This document shows, in pieces, positions 17,692 to 27,089 of a DNA stretch of 62,021 nt. The position numbers were made by a program, and so were the translations under genes. Position 1 is the first letter of the stretch. Each line of letters opens with the position of its first letter. The stretch spans positions 1-62,021 of the forward strand of contig JAFLTR010000007.1 of the NCBI GenBank assembly GCA_022509205.1. The letters are read 5' to 3'. The notes under the pieces were generated by a model. The model saw nothing but the letters and a program-made list of their open reading frames with translations. It did no database searches and was not told the DNA's origin. The stretch is from Muribaculaceae bacterium (GTDB taxonomy: Bacteria; Bacteroidota; Bacteroidia; Bacteroidales; Muribaculaceae).

Positions 17692-20340
17692 TTACATGTC
17701 TGAAAGGCTTATTTCAAAGAAATACACATCGCCATACGTGCTATAGATTTTTATTTCTGTATCCCCTGAAACATTGATTGGAATTTCATATTCTCTTATT
17801 TTCGGTGTCGAATTTTTATTATTTCCGACATCATCTGTGTGCTCGGTTCCCGCAACATTTATAGTTACTTTTCGAGTCTGATCGTTATTAACCCAATACT
17901 TAACTTTAATCTTGCAAGATTCTTTAACCGTTAGCTTGAAATGCCCATTAGATGTACTACCACTTCCACCCATTTGGATACCCCATTCATTAATTTCATT
18001 ATTATCTGGAATCCTTGCCTTACAATTACCTCTTCCAACTAATTCCAGACCCCCAAAATCAAATCCGGATTCTAAAGAAGTAGGATCGGAATAATCTTTA
18101 AAGATGTCATCGAAAATCCAGGAAGGATTGACCCTGTTTATTGATCCCCTATTTTCGTCGGAGTCTGAATAGAAAGATGTATTAAGAGATTTGGCATATA
18201 CTCCATAGTAGTAATTGCCATTGGGTAGATCATCAGCATTTATTGTGTAGGTAAGAGTGTTACTAATTTCCCTATCTTCGCCAATCTGTTGATACCAACT
18301 ATTATAAAGTTTTAAATAGTACTTATAGTCGGAGCCGTAGCGAAGGGATGCGTTGGGGTTATTGGTATTTAGATCTATGGTTACAGAGTTGGGGATGAAT
18401 TTATAAACATTATAATCTTGGAGATTATCAAATTTTTTAAGTTTCACACTCTCTCTATCCGGCATCCATTCAAAGATATGGCAAACGTTGTAGGTAACAG
18501 TTGAGCATCTGTCACTATCCCACTTTTGATCTCCTAATTTTTCATCCGGGTCAAAATAGTAGAATCCTACTTTATAAGCATCCGGATCACTCTGAGCCTC
18601 AAATGTATAAGGTTCCATGTGCATCCGATATGTTCTTTCGGGATAGTTATTATTTTGTAAATACCTACAAAAAGCTACAGGACCACCAATAGACACTTCA
18701 CTATTGTTGCTTATATCAAAAAACCAATACCATAGCAAATCTTGACTTTCTGTGTTTTGCACGATTGTATTTTCATCGATTCTTGGCCAATAGATACCCT
18801 TAAGGTTCATCAGAGATTCTTTCGAATAATTAGTGATTATATAGTCATACGGTGGTTCAGTTGTGCCACGCCCCTGATAAATTCTGAATACTACATTTTT
18901 ATGATTGCGAGGCAAGGTGAAAGTTCCCCATGGATGGGTATCAAATCCTTCTCTGCTTATAGTGTGGAATTGTGCTTCCCACACAGAGGCGGAGAGACCG
19001 TCATCGTGAGTGCCGTTATTGGTTGTGACTTTAGTGATTATGGAATTTAAGCTGTTAACAGTGATTTCATAATTATAGATCATATTACGGAAGACACAGT
19101 AATCCCTGCCGGGAGAAGAGGTGTCTTCTTCTCCCCATTGGTCGTTGCAGTTACCTTGATGGACCACATATTCCAATTCGGCACTTTTGCGATCGGCAGA
19201 GTTTTTATCCAGTACAGTCATCTTTACCACATAGTAGGAAGCGAAACTATTATATAGATGACCCAAACAGTCGGGATAGTCAGTTTTGTCTGCCAATCTT
19301 TCTCTATCTGAATGAAGGGACGGGTTACCATTCCAGCCCCAGTGTTTGTTTTCATATTGGTAGAAAGAGAAAGTGTTGTCTCTTTCAGCCGGAATCCAAT
19401 CTGTCTTCCCGTCTGAATAATAGCACTGTGGGTTGACATCTGTACCGGATTTAGCATCAAGTTTTGTATCTGCAAAATTTGGGGTATTAGTTGAAGACCA
19501 TTCTCCCCAGTTTTTCGTCTCTCCGGTATAAACAGGTCTTTCAGCGAGGAAAACGCCGCGAGGAAGATTACATCTTCGATAACTTACATTTGAAACCTCA
19601 GCATTAGGCCCGGCATTGATAGCGACATTTATCTTGGAATAAAGTCTGTAAAGATAAAGCTTGCAGCCGCTCAGAGTATGATTCATTGTTTTGTATAAAT
19701 CATCTGCGAGTTTCATAACACAGTCAGAATTTTCTGATGTGGCTACACTCCCGTCGCTGTTACATGAAAGGAAAGGGCGACCGCTACCGGTTTTATATAC
19801 CACACCCATCATAATTCTGTCGTCGGGAGAAGAAACGTCGGGCATTGGAGCGTCTCCAATCGTCGGGCATTTGAAACTAATGTTAAGGAATTGTTGCCAA
19901 GTCTCGGCGTTCTGTAGCTGCTCTTTGATTGGCACTCCGTCCCAATCATTGAAAACAGATTTGGAATCGCTATAATATTTTCCTTCGCTATCATAATTTG
20001 CAACTCCCACGATCACCACCTGCGGATGGGCGTCGTAGTAAATCACCGGGAGAGATATCCTATTGGATGTGGGAATGAATTCATCTGAAGCTATACGATT
20101 TCCTGTGGTGGTGTCATAGACTCCAATCCATAGTTTGGAGATATGGTCAGAGCCAAAATCTTCTGCCCGGGTTCTAATTTCAGCACCGGAAGTCTCGATT
20201 TCAAAAGAGATAGTGGCCTCCACCATTTTTCCGGATGATTTTTCCTTGCCGGAATCCAACATCAGGTCATCCTTACACCCTGAGAATAACAAAGTGCAAA
20301 GAGAGAAAAACAGGTATATTAAGCGTTTGAAGTTATTCAT
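17692..20340 (-). CDS. Large fimbrial accessory or tip-like lipoprotein
   Basis: 882 residues from the ATG at 20340; an in-frame TTG six bases upstream is possible but less likely. The N-terminus (LIYLFFSLCTLLFSGCKDD) has the lipobox FSGC. Residues ~30-480 look like fimbrillin-family beta-sandwich sequence, including a long region with LSGCKLYLYRLYSKINVAI. The last ~120 residues form a separate beta-sandwich: WGIQMGGSGSTSNG, CKIKVKYWVNNDQTRKV, and YSTYGDVYFFEISL. A comparable strand set is in the next protein (IAIYEIDYV). Such terminal domains in Bacteroidales often bind sugars, so a tip-adhesin role is my inference. It starts 2 nt after the upstream gene's stop, so translation is probably coupled. 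No close named family was recognised. Confidence 0.6.
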   Translation of the reverse strand: MNNFKRLIYLFFSLCTLLFSGCKDDLMLDSGKEKSSGKMVEATISFEIETSGAEIRTRAEDFGSDHISKLWIGVYDTTTGNRIASDEFIPTSNRISLPVIYYDAHPQVVIVGVANYDSEGKYYSDSKSVFNDWDGVPIKEQLQNAETWQQFLNISFKCPTIGDAPMPDVSSPDDRIMMGVVYKTGSGRPFLSCNSDGSVATSENSDCVMKLADDLYKTMNHTLSGCKLYLYRLYSKINVAINAGPNAEVSNVSYRRCNLPRGVFLAERPVYTGETKNWGEWSSTNTPNFADTKLDAKSGTDVNPQCYYSDGKTDWIPAERDNTFSFYQYENKHWGWNGNPSLHSDRERLADKTDYPDCLGHLYNSFASYYVVKMTVLDKNSADRKSAELEYVVHQGNCNDQWGEEDTSSPGRDYCVFRNMIYNYEITVNSLNSIITKVTTNNGTHDDGLSASVWEAQFHTISREGFDTHPWGTFTLPRNHKNVVFRIYQGRGTTEPPYDYIITNYSKESLMNLKGIYWPRIDENTIVQNTESQDLLWYWFFDISNNSEVSIGGPVAFCRYLQNNNYPERTYRMHMEPYTFEAQSDPDAYKVGFYYFDPDEKLGDQKWDSDRCSTVTYNVCHIFEWMPDRESVKLKKFDNLQDYNVYKFIPNSVTIDLNTNNPNASLRYGSDYKYYLKLYNSWYQQIGEDREISNTLTYTINADDLPNGNYYYGVYAKSLNTSFYSDSDENRGSINRVNPSWIFDDIFKDYSDPTSLESGFDFGGLELVGRGNCKARIPDNNEINEWGIQMGGSGSTSNGHFKLTVKESCKIKVKYWVNNDQTRKVTINVAGTEHTDDVGNNKNSTPKIREYEIPINVSGDTEIKIYSTYGDVYFFEISLSDM

Positions 20341-20342
20341 TC

Positions 20343-22907
20343 TCAATCAATAGTATAAGAGATTTTCCTACTATCCGGACTTTTTACTTCAAAGTCTACA
20401 TTCAGTTGATTCATCCGTAGGCCGGTTACTTTAAATCGGTAGAGGTGGTTTCGCATCACGGGGTAGATCTTTTTCAGATCATCGGAGCTCCCGGATTCCC
20501 ACTTACTGTCGTAACTATCTCTGTTGGTTGTGCCTCCTCCACCCCCCGGCGCGAAATATATACGATAAGAAGCATTGTCGTCGAGGTTGTCGTCAGTGCT
20601 ACGGTCGAATCTCATCTCGATACGTATTACCTTTGGCGATTCCGACATTGTAGCGTTGTTGTTAGGGTCGGTGACGTTCTTTTCCGGCACGTAAGCGTAA
20701 TAGTAATAGTAATCATCACCATTGGTGTCAATTCCCCCATCGGAAGTAACGCCTACAGTGCCCCCGTCGATCATGTGAGCGTAGTCGGAGCGATTTATAC
20801 GGGTATTGAAGATACGAGGATAAGGGCCGTCGCCGGTGATTTTTATAGTCCGGTTGGCCCAATCCCAGCCAAATTCCGTGTTCCATATCCCGAAAAGCCA
20901 AGCTATTTTGTTTTGATAGGCCTCTTTTTCAGCCGCTTCGCTTGAAAATGCTTCATTACTATAAGTAAATCCCTTCTCCTTGATATCTTTGATTTCTTTG
21001 TCTACTCCTAAGGCATCTTTATATTCATGGGTTAGGCTTACATCAGAGATGTTATCAGTTTTATAACTTGCACCTTTAACTTCTTCGGGATATTTCTCAT
21101 CTGCAGAATATCCGTTCCAAATTACATTTGTAGGGGTAAAGACATCCAAAGGCGCCGAACGGGAGAAACGGTTCAAGGTTCTTAGAAACATGTGTTGAGG
21201 TTCCGGGAAGATGGATTTAGGTAGAAGCACCTCAACTTTAGCCACAGACCGGAGCAGGTAGATAGTACGGAATGGATATTCGTTTAATTTTGCTTCGTCG
21301 CCTGTGCTGGTGGGAAGTTTTGAAGAGAGATCGAAAGCAGTGCCTTCCGGCCACACATCAGTGCCTACCGCTTTGAAATCTTGAATGCCATACATGGAAA
21401 TTCCACCCTCCGGAGTATTGGCGGGGTTGATCATCTGTTTATCTGCATTCTGGACCATCCTGGATTTCACATAGTCTATCTCATAAATAGCGATGTCGCC
21501 GTTTATGGCATAGATTGCAAAATCGGAGGGCGTGCCCGTCACACGAATTGTTTCTCCATGATCCTTTTTATAACTGAAAGTATAGGTGGCAAGTGTTTCA
21601 TTCACTTCATAACTAAAGAGTTTGATACTGCTGCCGGTGCTTCCAAAAGTACCTTTTCTGACTACAAGGGTAGGCTTTTCCCCGTCATTTTTGGGGATAG
21701 CCCGGCATGTTATATATAGATAACCATCGGCGGGAAGCTGAAAAGATAAATAGTTTCCGTCGTCGGTAGAAAATTTAACGGATTCACTCACACTTCTATC
21801 TGTTGCCCGAAGTACAACACATTTTTCATCTCCTTGGGGCGTGTATGGTTTTTTTGAATCGTCGGTGTTGTCTTTGGGATTGGTTCCAAGCTTAAGTCCT
21901 CTGACTGTAATATCTTCCTCTAAATAGTTGTCTTTTGTATTGTCATAATTGTCAGGGAAGAGTTTCTTTTTCCAATCGTTATTAAGGGTCGCCCAAGCGG
22001 TCTTTATATCGGAATTGTCGGTGGTGTAACATTTGTCTGTGTTTAAATTATCTTCGCCGCCGAAATTCCAAAGTTGCCATACATTGTAGTAGTCATAATC
22101 CTTCATATCGGTGAAAGTGATCTTGACTCGGGCTGCATTGCTCAATTGAGGTTTTGTGTTGCTGTGAAAAACAGCTTTATTTACGTCATAATTATTTCGG
22201 ATAGCATCTTCAGCTGCTTGGTCGCTGGGAAAACGAATAGCGAGCCAATCCTGGTACCACCCCATCTTGAATCCGGCCCCTGTAACGAAAAAGAGGGTTT
22301 CAGAATCGTCAGCCTCATCAGGATTAGATGAGCTTGTGTAAGATTCATCGGCCAAACAATGCGTGATATAAAAGATATTGTTATGGTAGATACCATTGGC
22401 ATCTTTAGTGAATTGTGTATTTGTTAAATCCGGAGTTTCGGGTGTATTTGTAAAATCGGGATAACCGGCCCAGTTAGCGAACACTGCGACCTTGAAATCA
22501 TTTTCCCGGATATAGTTTACCACATCTGAAGAGAGATCTTCGGTGGGAATTTTTACATAATATTTCTTTCTGTTTTCGAAATCCGGATCATTCTCATCAA
22601 TAAACTCAGTAATCTCCTGGTTTTTGAATTCCTTGAGGAATGTACCGTTAGCACGGAAAAAGACCACATTGAAGTTGTCGGGATTCACCACAATCTCCTC
22701 GTCAAAGTCGGAGAGGCGTGAAGTGTGGGAATCATCAAATCCGCCGGGTATATCGAGCGCTAAGTATAGGGCACCACCTTCGGCGCCACCGTCCAGACCT
22801 GCATTATGTTGCTCCATCGATAATTTATCATCGACGCATGAGAATAGGCCTAAAAGAGAGAAGAAGGCTATAAGAAAAGGATATATATGTCGCGAAAATA
22901 GATTCAT
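20343..22907 (-). CDS. Fimbrillin-like lipoprotein with inserted beta-sandwich
   Basis: 854 residues. Signal FLIAFFSLLGLFSCVDD with lipobox LFSC. An early LYLALDIPGG strand and a C-terminal YPVMRNHLYRFKVTGLRMN segment followed by VDFEVKSPD match the fimbrillin/Mfa-like scheme (compare VRNNWY in the flanking genes). Residues ~370-490 look like an inserted domain (GYLYITCRAIPKNDGEK, YKKDHGETIRVTG, GDIAIYEIDYV) similar in style to the C-terminal domain of the following protein. It sits between the first Mfa1-like gene (23 nt gap) and the 882-residue protein (2 nt gap). It is probably a large structural or adhesive component of the fimbria; the exact role is not known. Confidence 0.6.
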   Translation of the reverse strand: MNLFSRHIYPFLIAFFSLLGLFSCVDDKLSMEQHNAGLDGGAEGGALYLALDIPGGFDDSHTSRLSDFDEEIVVNPDNFNVVFFRANGTFLKEFKNQEITEFIDENDPDFENRKKYYVKIPTEDLSSDVVNYIRENDFKVAVFANWAGYPDFTNTPETPDLTNTQFTKDANGIYHNNIFYITHCLADESYTSSSNPDEADDSETLFFVTGAGFKMGWYQDWLAIRFPSDQAAEDAIRNNYDVNKAVFHSNTKPQLSNAARVKITFTDMKDYDYYNVWQLWNFGGEDNLNTDKCYTTDNSDIKTAWATLNNDWKKKLFPDNYDNTKDNYLEEDITVRGLKLGTNPKDNTDDSKKPYTPQGDEKCVVLRATDRSVSESVKFSTDDGNYLSFQLPADGYLYITCRAIPKNDGEKPTLVVRKGTFGSTGSSIKLFSYEVNETLATYTFSYKKDHGETIRVTGTPSDFAIYAINGDIAIYEIDYVKSRMVQNADKQMINPANTPEGGISMYGIQDFKAVGTDVWPEGTAFDLSSKLPTSTGDEAKLNEYPFRTIYLLRSVAKVEVLLPKSIFPEPQHMFLRTLNRFSRSAPLDVFTPTNVIWNGYSADEKYPEEVKGASYKTDNISDVSLTHEYKDALGVDKEIKDIKEKGFTYSNEAFSSEAAEKEAYQNKIAWLFGIWNTEFGWDWANRTIKITGDGPYPRIFNTRINRSDYAHMIDGGTVGVTSDGGIDTNGDDYYYYYAYVPEKNVTDPNNNATMSESPKVIRIEMRFDRSTDDNLDDNASYRIYFAPGGGGGTTNRDSYDSKWESGSSDDLKKIYPVMRNHLYRFKVTGLRMNQLNVDFEVKSPDSRKISYTID

Positions 22908-22930
22908 ATCAGAAATTAACCTCTTTTTAA

Positions 22931-25015
22931 TTAGATATCGACCTCTTCATAGACGATGTGCCAAGGAATTATCATCACTTCAAAACCGATATTGTTGGCC
23001 GGGGAGGGTTCATTGTTAGGTATTATAGGTTGGGAGAGATCATCTACCGGGGTGCCGGGATTTGCAACTCCATCTATCTGGAAATGATACCAGTTGTTTC
23101 TCACCATACCGTGGTCGGCGGTTCTTAAACCGAAGTTTCCTTCTTCAAGTCGACTTGTGTTATGCATTATCTGGAGGGCATAATACATGCAACCCTGATT
23201 ATAGTGTTTAGCGAAATAGTAAGTGTTGCCGTAGACAAATTTTTTGTATTTATCGTCGTTAATAATTTCATAAGTGTTCGCTCCGGTTTTCACATAGAGA
23301 GAGATTTCGCTTTTGGGATAAGGGAAGCACCATCCGTCTCCGCCGATAATTTCGGCCGGGACAATATCGAAATTATCAGCCGACGCTTCTACATATACGT
23401 TATCCTTTTTTACATAAAATTTCGGAATATCTTCGATCGGGGAGAATTGGGTTGCGGGAACGAAATCCTCGCTAAGGTCGGAGATACACTTGGTGTTATT
23501 CTTCATATTGTTGCCCATAGATATTCTGAAATAATCGATATAGGCTTCGCGAGTCCAATATTGGTTGTTGGTGAAGAATTTCTCTGAAACGTCTGATAAT
23601 AGGCCGGTCTCTTGATCTATCTCGGTAGTGTTGTTATCGATACGGTCAATTAGCAGTTGGGCACAAACAATAAGGTGGGAGCCACAGCGGAAGTGTGTGA
23701 GATCGCCAAGGGGGTCTGCAAGTCCGCTAAAAGTTTGTGTGGGGGAATAAGTGTTTTCACCTTGATACTCCCTGATGTTTCTTTTTGAAGGGTTAGAAAA
23801 GTAGAAGAAACTGTAATAGTTCAGGAGATGAGTGTCTTGATTTTCGTAATAAGACTTGAATTGGTCGCGATTAGAAGCAAAAATTTTGTCGTTTGCTTTC
23901 CGGTATTGACTGGGATAAGATCTATAGGATTTTGAGTAGTTGTTATCTACAGCCCAGTAATTCCCTATCACATTCGTGCCGCTATAAAGGTTCCACTCCT
24001 GGATAGTAGAGATCGAAGTGTCAAGATATTTGAAGAGATATTCTTGAGGCTCTGTGGCATTTATTCCCCAACCGACAATATTTGCTTTCCAAGTATATTC
24101 GGAAGCCTCGACATTATCATGACCATCCTCATCCTTACTGTTGTATTTAGTCACCAATTTGAGGGTATTGGTTTGGGAATCTGAGGGAGTGTATAATAAG
24201 GTATTGGAGGTGCCCGAGTCGAAAGTATTGTTTACGATGCCGTTGTTGAAATAATATTCTTTGTTGTTGTTTGCAAAGAGGATAGTGAATTTCGACTGTA
24301 GTCTTTCCACATAGAGAGTGACGGAGGGGTGTTCCAAAGCCTCGGATATAGTGTTATAGACTTTGAGGGAGCCGTTTTCCATCACTAAAGATGAAGTGGG
24401 GGATAGCCTTCGGTTTATCACAGCCATGGCTGTAGCCATTGTGTGGTATTTATATCCCTTCTTGTCAATGAAGAAGATCTCATTGGAGTCGATAAGGCTA
24501 ATATTCTGATTACCACTTTTGAGATTGGTCTGAAGGGATTCGCTTGCATTGAGAATGACCCTCATATTGTTGATTGAGGAGAGGAAAGGATCGGTGAGTG
24601 GCACTTTGCAGACTCCTTTATAAGCCGTGGTCTTATTACTGCCGGTTTGAGAGTATTCTTGCAGATATTCGAGTTGAAGACGGGAGATTATATTCTGGTT
24701 GTTGTCGTAAGCTAAAACCCAATGGGCATCAGGATTGTTGGCTACGGCTTTTTCCTGATCGAGACCTTCATTAAAGAAATAAAGACCGGATTCAGTATTA
24801 TCTACCGGACTATCGAAGACAGATCGGGTGGTAGCCTCGTCATCAGCTAAATTTATTATCAAAGATATATAGCCGTAGCTCTCGGCTTCATCGGGGATGT
24901 CGGGGGTTGAAAGATTGTCTTCGGAACAAGACGGAAGGATGAAAAATAGAAACCACATCATCCAAAGTCCCGCCGAATATATAATTTTATATTTCTTTGA
25001 GTTTTTCAAATCCAC
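22931..25015 (-). CDS. Mfa1-type fimbrillin lipoprotein (first gene of fimbrial operon)
   Basis: 694 residues from a GTG at 25015. This start gives a Lys-rich n-region (KNSKKYKIIY) before the hydrophobic MMWFLFFILPSC lipobox; the only later ATGs (codons 19-20) would leave no basic residues. The C-terminal region carries the Mfa1 signature HGMVRNNWYHFQIDGV and a final FEVMIIPWHIVYEEVDI strand. With the distal gene it forms a pair of Mfa1-like subunits that bracket two larger lipoproteins. A consensus promoter lies 121 nt upstream and a 17-bp palindrome lies 13 nt upstream in the leader. Confidence 0.74.
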   Translation of the reverse strand: MDLKNSKKYKIIYSAGLWMMWFLFFILPSCSEDNLSTPDIPDEAESYGYISLIINLADDEATTRSVFDSPVDNTESGLYFFNEGLDQEKAVANNPDAHWVLAYDNNQNIISRLQLEYLQEYSQTGSNKTTAYKGVCKVPLTDPFLSSINNMRVILNASESLQTNLKSGNQNISLIDSNEIFFIDKKGYKYHTMATAMAVINRRLSPTSSLVMENGSLKVYNTISEALEHPSVTLYVERLQSKFTILFANNNKEYYFNNGIVNNTFDSGTSNTLLYTPSDSQTNTLKLVTKYNSKDEDGHDNVEASEYTWKANIVGWGINATEPQEYLFKYLDTSISTIQEWNLYSGTNVIGNYWAVDNNYSKSYRSYPSQYRKANDKIFASNRDQFKSYYENQDTHLLNYYSFFYFSNPSKRNIREYQGENTYSPTQTFSGLADPLGDLTHFRCGSHLIVCAQLLIDRIDNNTTEIDQETGLLSDVSEKFFTNNQYWTREAYIDYFRISMGNNMKNNTKCISDLSEDFVPATQFSPIEDIPKFYVKKDNVYVEASADNFDIVPAEIIGGDGWCFPYPKSEISLYVKTGANTYEIINDDKYKKFVYGNTYYFAKHYNQGCMYYALQIMHNTSRLEEGNFGLRTADHGMVRNNWYHFQIDGVANPGTPVDDLSQPIIPNNEPSPANNIGFEVMIIPWHIVYEEVDI

Positions 25016-25027
25016 TAAAAACTAAGT

Positions 25028-25044
25028 TTGGAATAATATTCCAA
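25028..25044. promoter_or_regulatory. Palindrome in the fimbrial operon leader
   Basis: TTGGAATA and TATTCCAA are perfect 8-nt arms around one central base. It sits 13 nt upstream of the GTG start and inside the predicted leader, so it may be a regulator site or a hairpin that limits access to the start. Confidence 0.4.
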
Positions 25045-25135
25045 CTGTCTGAAAATAAACACAATCCAATTAATGCTCAACCTGAATAAAAGCGCTTTTC
25101 ATGTAATCGTTAGAGATATCAGGTCATATAGCATA

Positions 25136-25167
25136 CAAAATTAGTTTTTTTCTTTTTATTAAGCAAA
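25136..25167 (-). promoter_or_regulatory. Promoter of the fimbrial operon
   Basis: On the minus strand TTTG (25167-25164), 20 nt spacer, TAATTTTG (25143-25136). The predicted start near 25129 gives a leader of about 115 nt. Confidence 0.6.
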
Positions 25168-25476
25168 AAAAATTGAGGTGTTCTTCGGCAGTCAGCCATT
25201 AAGGAAAGTTTCTACCGGGAGGTCGATTATTTTTCGTTTAAGTGCTACTGGTGTTGCCATAGTCTATCTGTAAATATTGTTATGCATATATATTCTATAT
25301 ACAAATGAAAATGAATTTATGACACGAAGACACACTGTATATCAAAATTCTCACGCTTGTCAGTAACTGTTTCTCTTGCGCCTCCCTCATTGGAAATAGC
25401 TATATTGCAACTGAAATCATTACGCAAATAGCTGAATCCGAAATTTTGCCAGTAATATGCCAGGAGTGGAAAAATC

Positions 25477-25519
25477 AAATCGCTATATGATGCTGAGTGA
25501 CAGCAAGATATAGCGATTT
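25477..25519 (-). terminator. Terminator downstream of tRNA-Arg
   Basis: Perfect 12-nt inverted repeat, AAATCGCTATAT and ATATAGCGATTT, with an inner GCTG/CAGC pairing, followed on the minus strand by GATTTTT. It starts 5 nt beyond the tRNA 3' end. Confidence 0.65.
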
Positions 25520-25524
25520 GCAGG

Positions 25525-25596
25525 TATCTCCATACGGAGTCGAACCGTAATCGTCGGAACCGGAATCCGATATTCTATCCATTGAACTATGGAGAC
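25525..25596 (-). tRNA. tRNA-Arg (anticodon CCG)
   Basis: 72 nt. Acceptor GTCTCCA pairs with TGGAGAT (one G-U), D-stem GTTC/GAAT, anticodon stem TCGGA/TCCGA with loop TTCCGGT giving anticodon CCG, T-stem TACGG/CCGTA with loop TTCGACT, discriminator A. The CCA end is not encoded. It is enclosed by a terminator on each side. Confidence 0.92.
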
Positions 25597-25600
25597 AAGT

Positions 25601-25631
25601 AAAAAAATGCAGTGAATCCGAGATTCACTGC
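25601..25631 (-). terminator. Terminator of the nuclease gene
   Basis: Perfect 10-nt arms, GCAGTGAATC (25609-25618) and GATTCACTGC (25622-25631), with a 3-nt loop, followed on the minus strand by ATTTTTTT. It ends the transcript of the nuclease gene just before the tRNA. Confidence 0.8.
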
Positions 25632-25739
25632 AAATTTAAGCTATTTTAAGGAGAGGTGCAAATTAAATAGGTTCTTAAGTTTCAGGGGAGGGTGAAATGA
25701 TTCGCTTCTCAACCTCTCCGAGACTTTCTCTTTCGGAGC

Positions 25740-26876
25740 TTATTTATTCCAGTCGGAGAAAGAATAAGTGGCCTCTATCTCATTTTCGATGTCATCGGGT
25801 AGGGCATAGAAGAGGTCGTAGCCTAAAAGTTTTTCAAGATCATCCACGCTCATAGCATAATCCTGGAGATTACCCGGGTTTGAGCCATTTTGCATAACGA
25901 ATGCTATGGCACGCGGTTTGGCAGCGGGATTGCTTTCATCATAATAAAGGAAAGCCTTGAAACAGGCGCTCGGCACCCTTGCCTTGGCAGCTCCTACATA
26001 AAGATTGTCGGAGTCGTAGTACACTGGACCTGAAACAATCCAGATAGCTCCGTCACGTTTCGCCCAATCTCTCTCCTTGTTTTCAAGAGTTGCCCACAAA
26101 CCGCTGTTGAGAGAGCTCAACTGAGGCACCATATTAGTCATCACTGCAGCATCCTTCATAGCAGTGGAGCTCCATTTCTGGTCGGCAGCCGGACACATGT
26201 GGCCTCTCTCATATTTGTAGGTGGAATATGCGTAATCTGTACTTAAACAACCTTCCACTTCTTTATCCACCCAATAGTCGCGGCTTGTAGATGTGCTTCC
26301 GTTGGTTTCCGATTTCAGAAGTTCCCAGCAAACATAGTTAGGTGTATGGTTGTTTTTGTTGAAATTTACGGTGAACCCAGTGTATTCCTTCACTTGTTGG
26401 GGAGTTCCTTCCGGAAGGACCACATAGGAAAGAGGGTATTTGTAGTTTGATGGCACGGCATCAGGACTGTCGGCAGGTGTCTCGCCCGGTTTTTCCTCGT
26501 CTCCGGTGTTGTCACCATTGTTATCACCATTGTTGTCGCCGTTATTATCTTCTCCCGGTTTCTCTTCGTCACCGGTGTTGTCATCTCCGGTGTTGTCGTC
26601 TCCGGGTTTTTCTTGGTCGCCGTTATTGTCATCACCAGGTTTCTCTTCATCACCGCTGTTATCGTCGCCGGGTTTCTCCTCGTCACCATTGTCGTCGCCG
26701 GGTTTTTCCTCATCTCCGTCAGTCGGGTCTTCAACGATAGTGGTGTCGTCATCATCCGGCCAGAACGGTTCTTCGGCATCCGTGTTACATGAATTTAAGG
26801 TCAGAAGGCTGCTTCCTAAGAAGAGAGCCATACATAGGAAAGAACCGATAAATTTCTTCTTGGTAAAGATAGTCAT
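25740..26876 (-). CDS. Surface DNA/RNA non-specific endonuclease lipoprotein
   Basis: 378 residues. The signal FLGSSLLTLNSCNTD has a lipobox-like LNSC, so the protein is likely membrane-anchored and possibly surface exposed. Residues ~38-135 are an acidic linker with six EKPG units set in GDD/N-rich repeats. The catalytic domain is of the Serratia nuclease (NUC1) type: YERGHMCPAADQ with the presumed general base His226 (Glu in place of the usual Asp of DRGH), TNMVPQ, and the metal-binding segment LNSGLWATLENKERDW. Later strands IWIVSGPVYY and CFKAFLYY fit the family. It cuts DNA and RNA without sequence preference. It is divergent from a TonB receptor and OB-fold lipoprotein, suggesting nucleic-acid foraging. 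It is followed by a strong terminator. Confidence 0.88.
   Translation of the reverse strand: MTIFTKKKFIGSFLCMALFLGSSLLTLNSCNTDAEEPFWPDDDDTTIVEDPTDGDEEKPGDDNGDEEKPGDDNSGDEEKPGDDNNGDQEKPGDDNTGDDNTGDEEKPGEDNNGDNNGDNNGDNTGDEEKPGETPADSPDAVPSNYKYPLSYVVLPEGTPQQVKEYTGFTVNFNKNNHTPNYVCWELLKSETNGSTSTSRDYWVDKEVEGCLSTDYAYSTYKYERGHMCPAADQKWSSTAMKDAAVMTNMVPQLSSLNSGLWATLENKERDWAKRDGAIWIVSGPVYYDSDNLYVGAAKARVPSACFKAFLYYDESNPAAKPRAIAFVMQNGSNPGNLQDYAMSVDDLEKLLGYDLFYALPDDIENEIEATYSFSDWNK
26475..26730 (-). repeat. Coding repeat: acidic EKPG-GDDN linker
   Basis: Degenerate tandem repeats coding for units such as GDEEKPGDDN and short GDNN units, inside the nuclease gene. Such arrays can change length by slippage and so vary the tether between anchor and enzyme. 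Confidence 0.75.
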
Positions 26877-27089
26877 ATAGATTTAAGTTAGATTAGATTT
26901 AAGTTAGAAGGGCATTTAGATAGTTAACGCAAAATTAAGGAAAAAATTTGAAAAAATCGGAAGATTGCTTATTTTCCCTTATTTTTGTTTATATGCCCTG
27001 TCATGAAGAATTGACAGAAAAAGGGTACAAAAAATTCCATTAAATTTTGGCACTTATAATGTTAGATAGATATGTCCCGGAGGAAAGAA

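Larger units (their letters stand above)
25016..25524. other. Intergenic region upstream of the fimbrial operon
   Basis: About 510 nt without a convincing gene on either strand. It holds a palindrome at 25028-25044, a minus-strand promoter at 25136-25167 and the tRNA-Arg terminator at 25477-25519. The stretch 25170-25470 shows AT-rich sequence in which I see no gene, repeat or structured RNA. I looked for inverted repeats flanking the promoter, as in invertible fimbrial promoters, and saw none. Confidence 0.5.

Noticed and set aside
20341-20346. TTG start for the 882-residue fimbrial protein
   Set aside because: It overlaps the upstream stop; the ATG at 20340 is two codons in and gives the same signal peptide.
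25016-25200. Invertible (phase-variable) fimbrial promoter
   Set aside because: No inverted repeats flank the promoter and no invertase gene is nearby.
26390-26880. Long open frames on both strands over the nuclease linker, including a Leu/Ser/Pro repeat frame
   Set aside because: They are by-products of the repetitive EKPG/GDDN coding DNA, with no signal or domain of their own.
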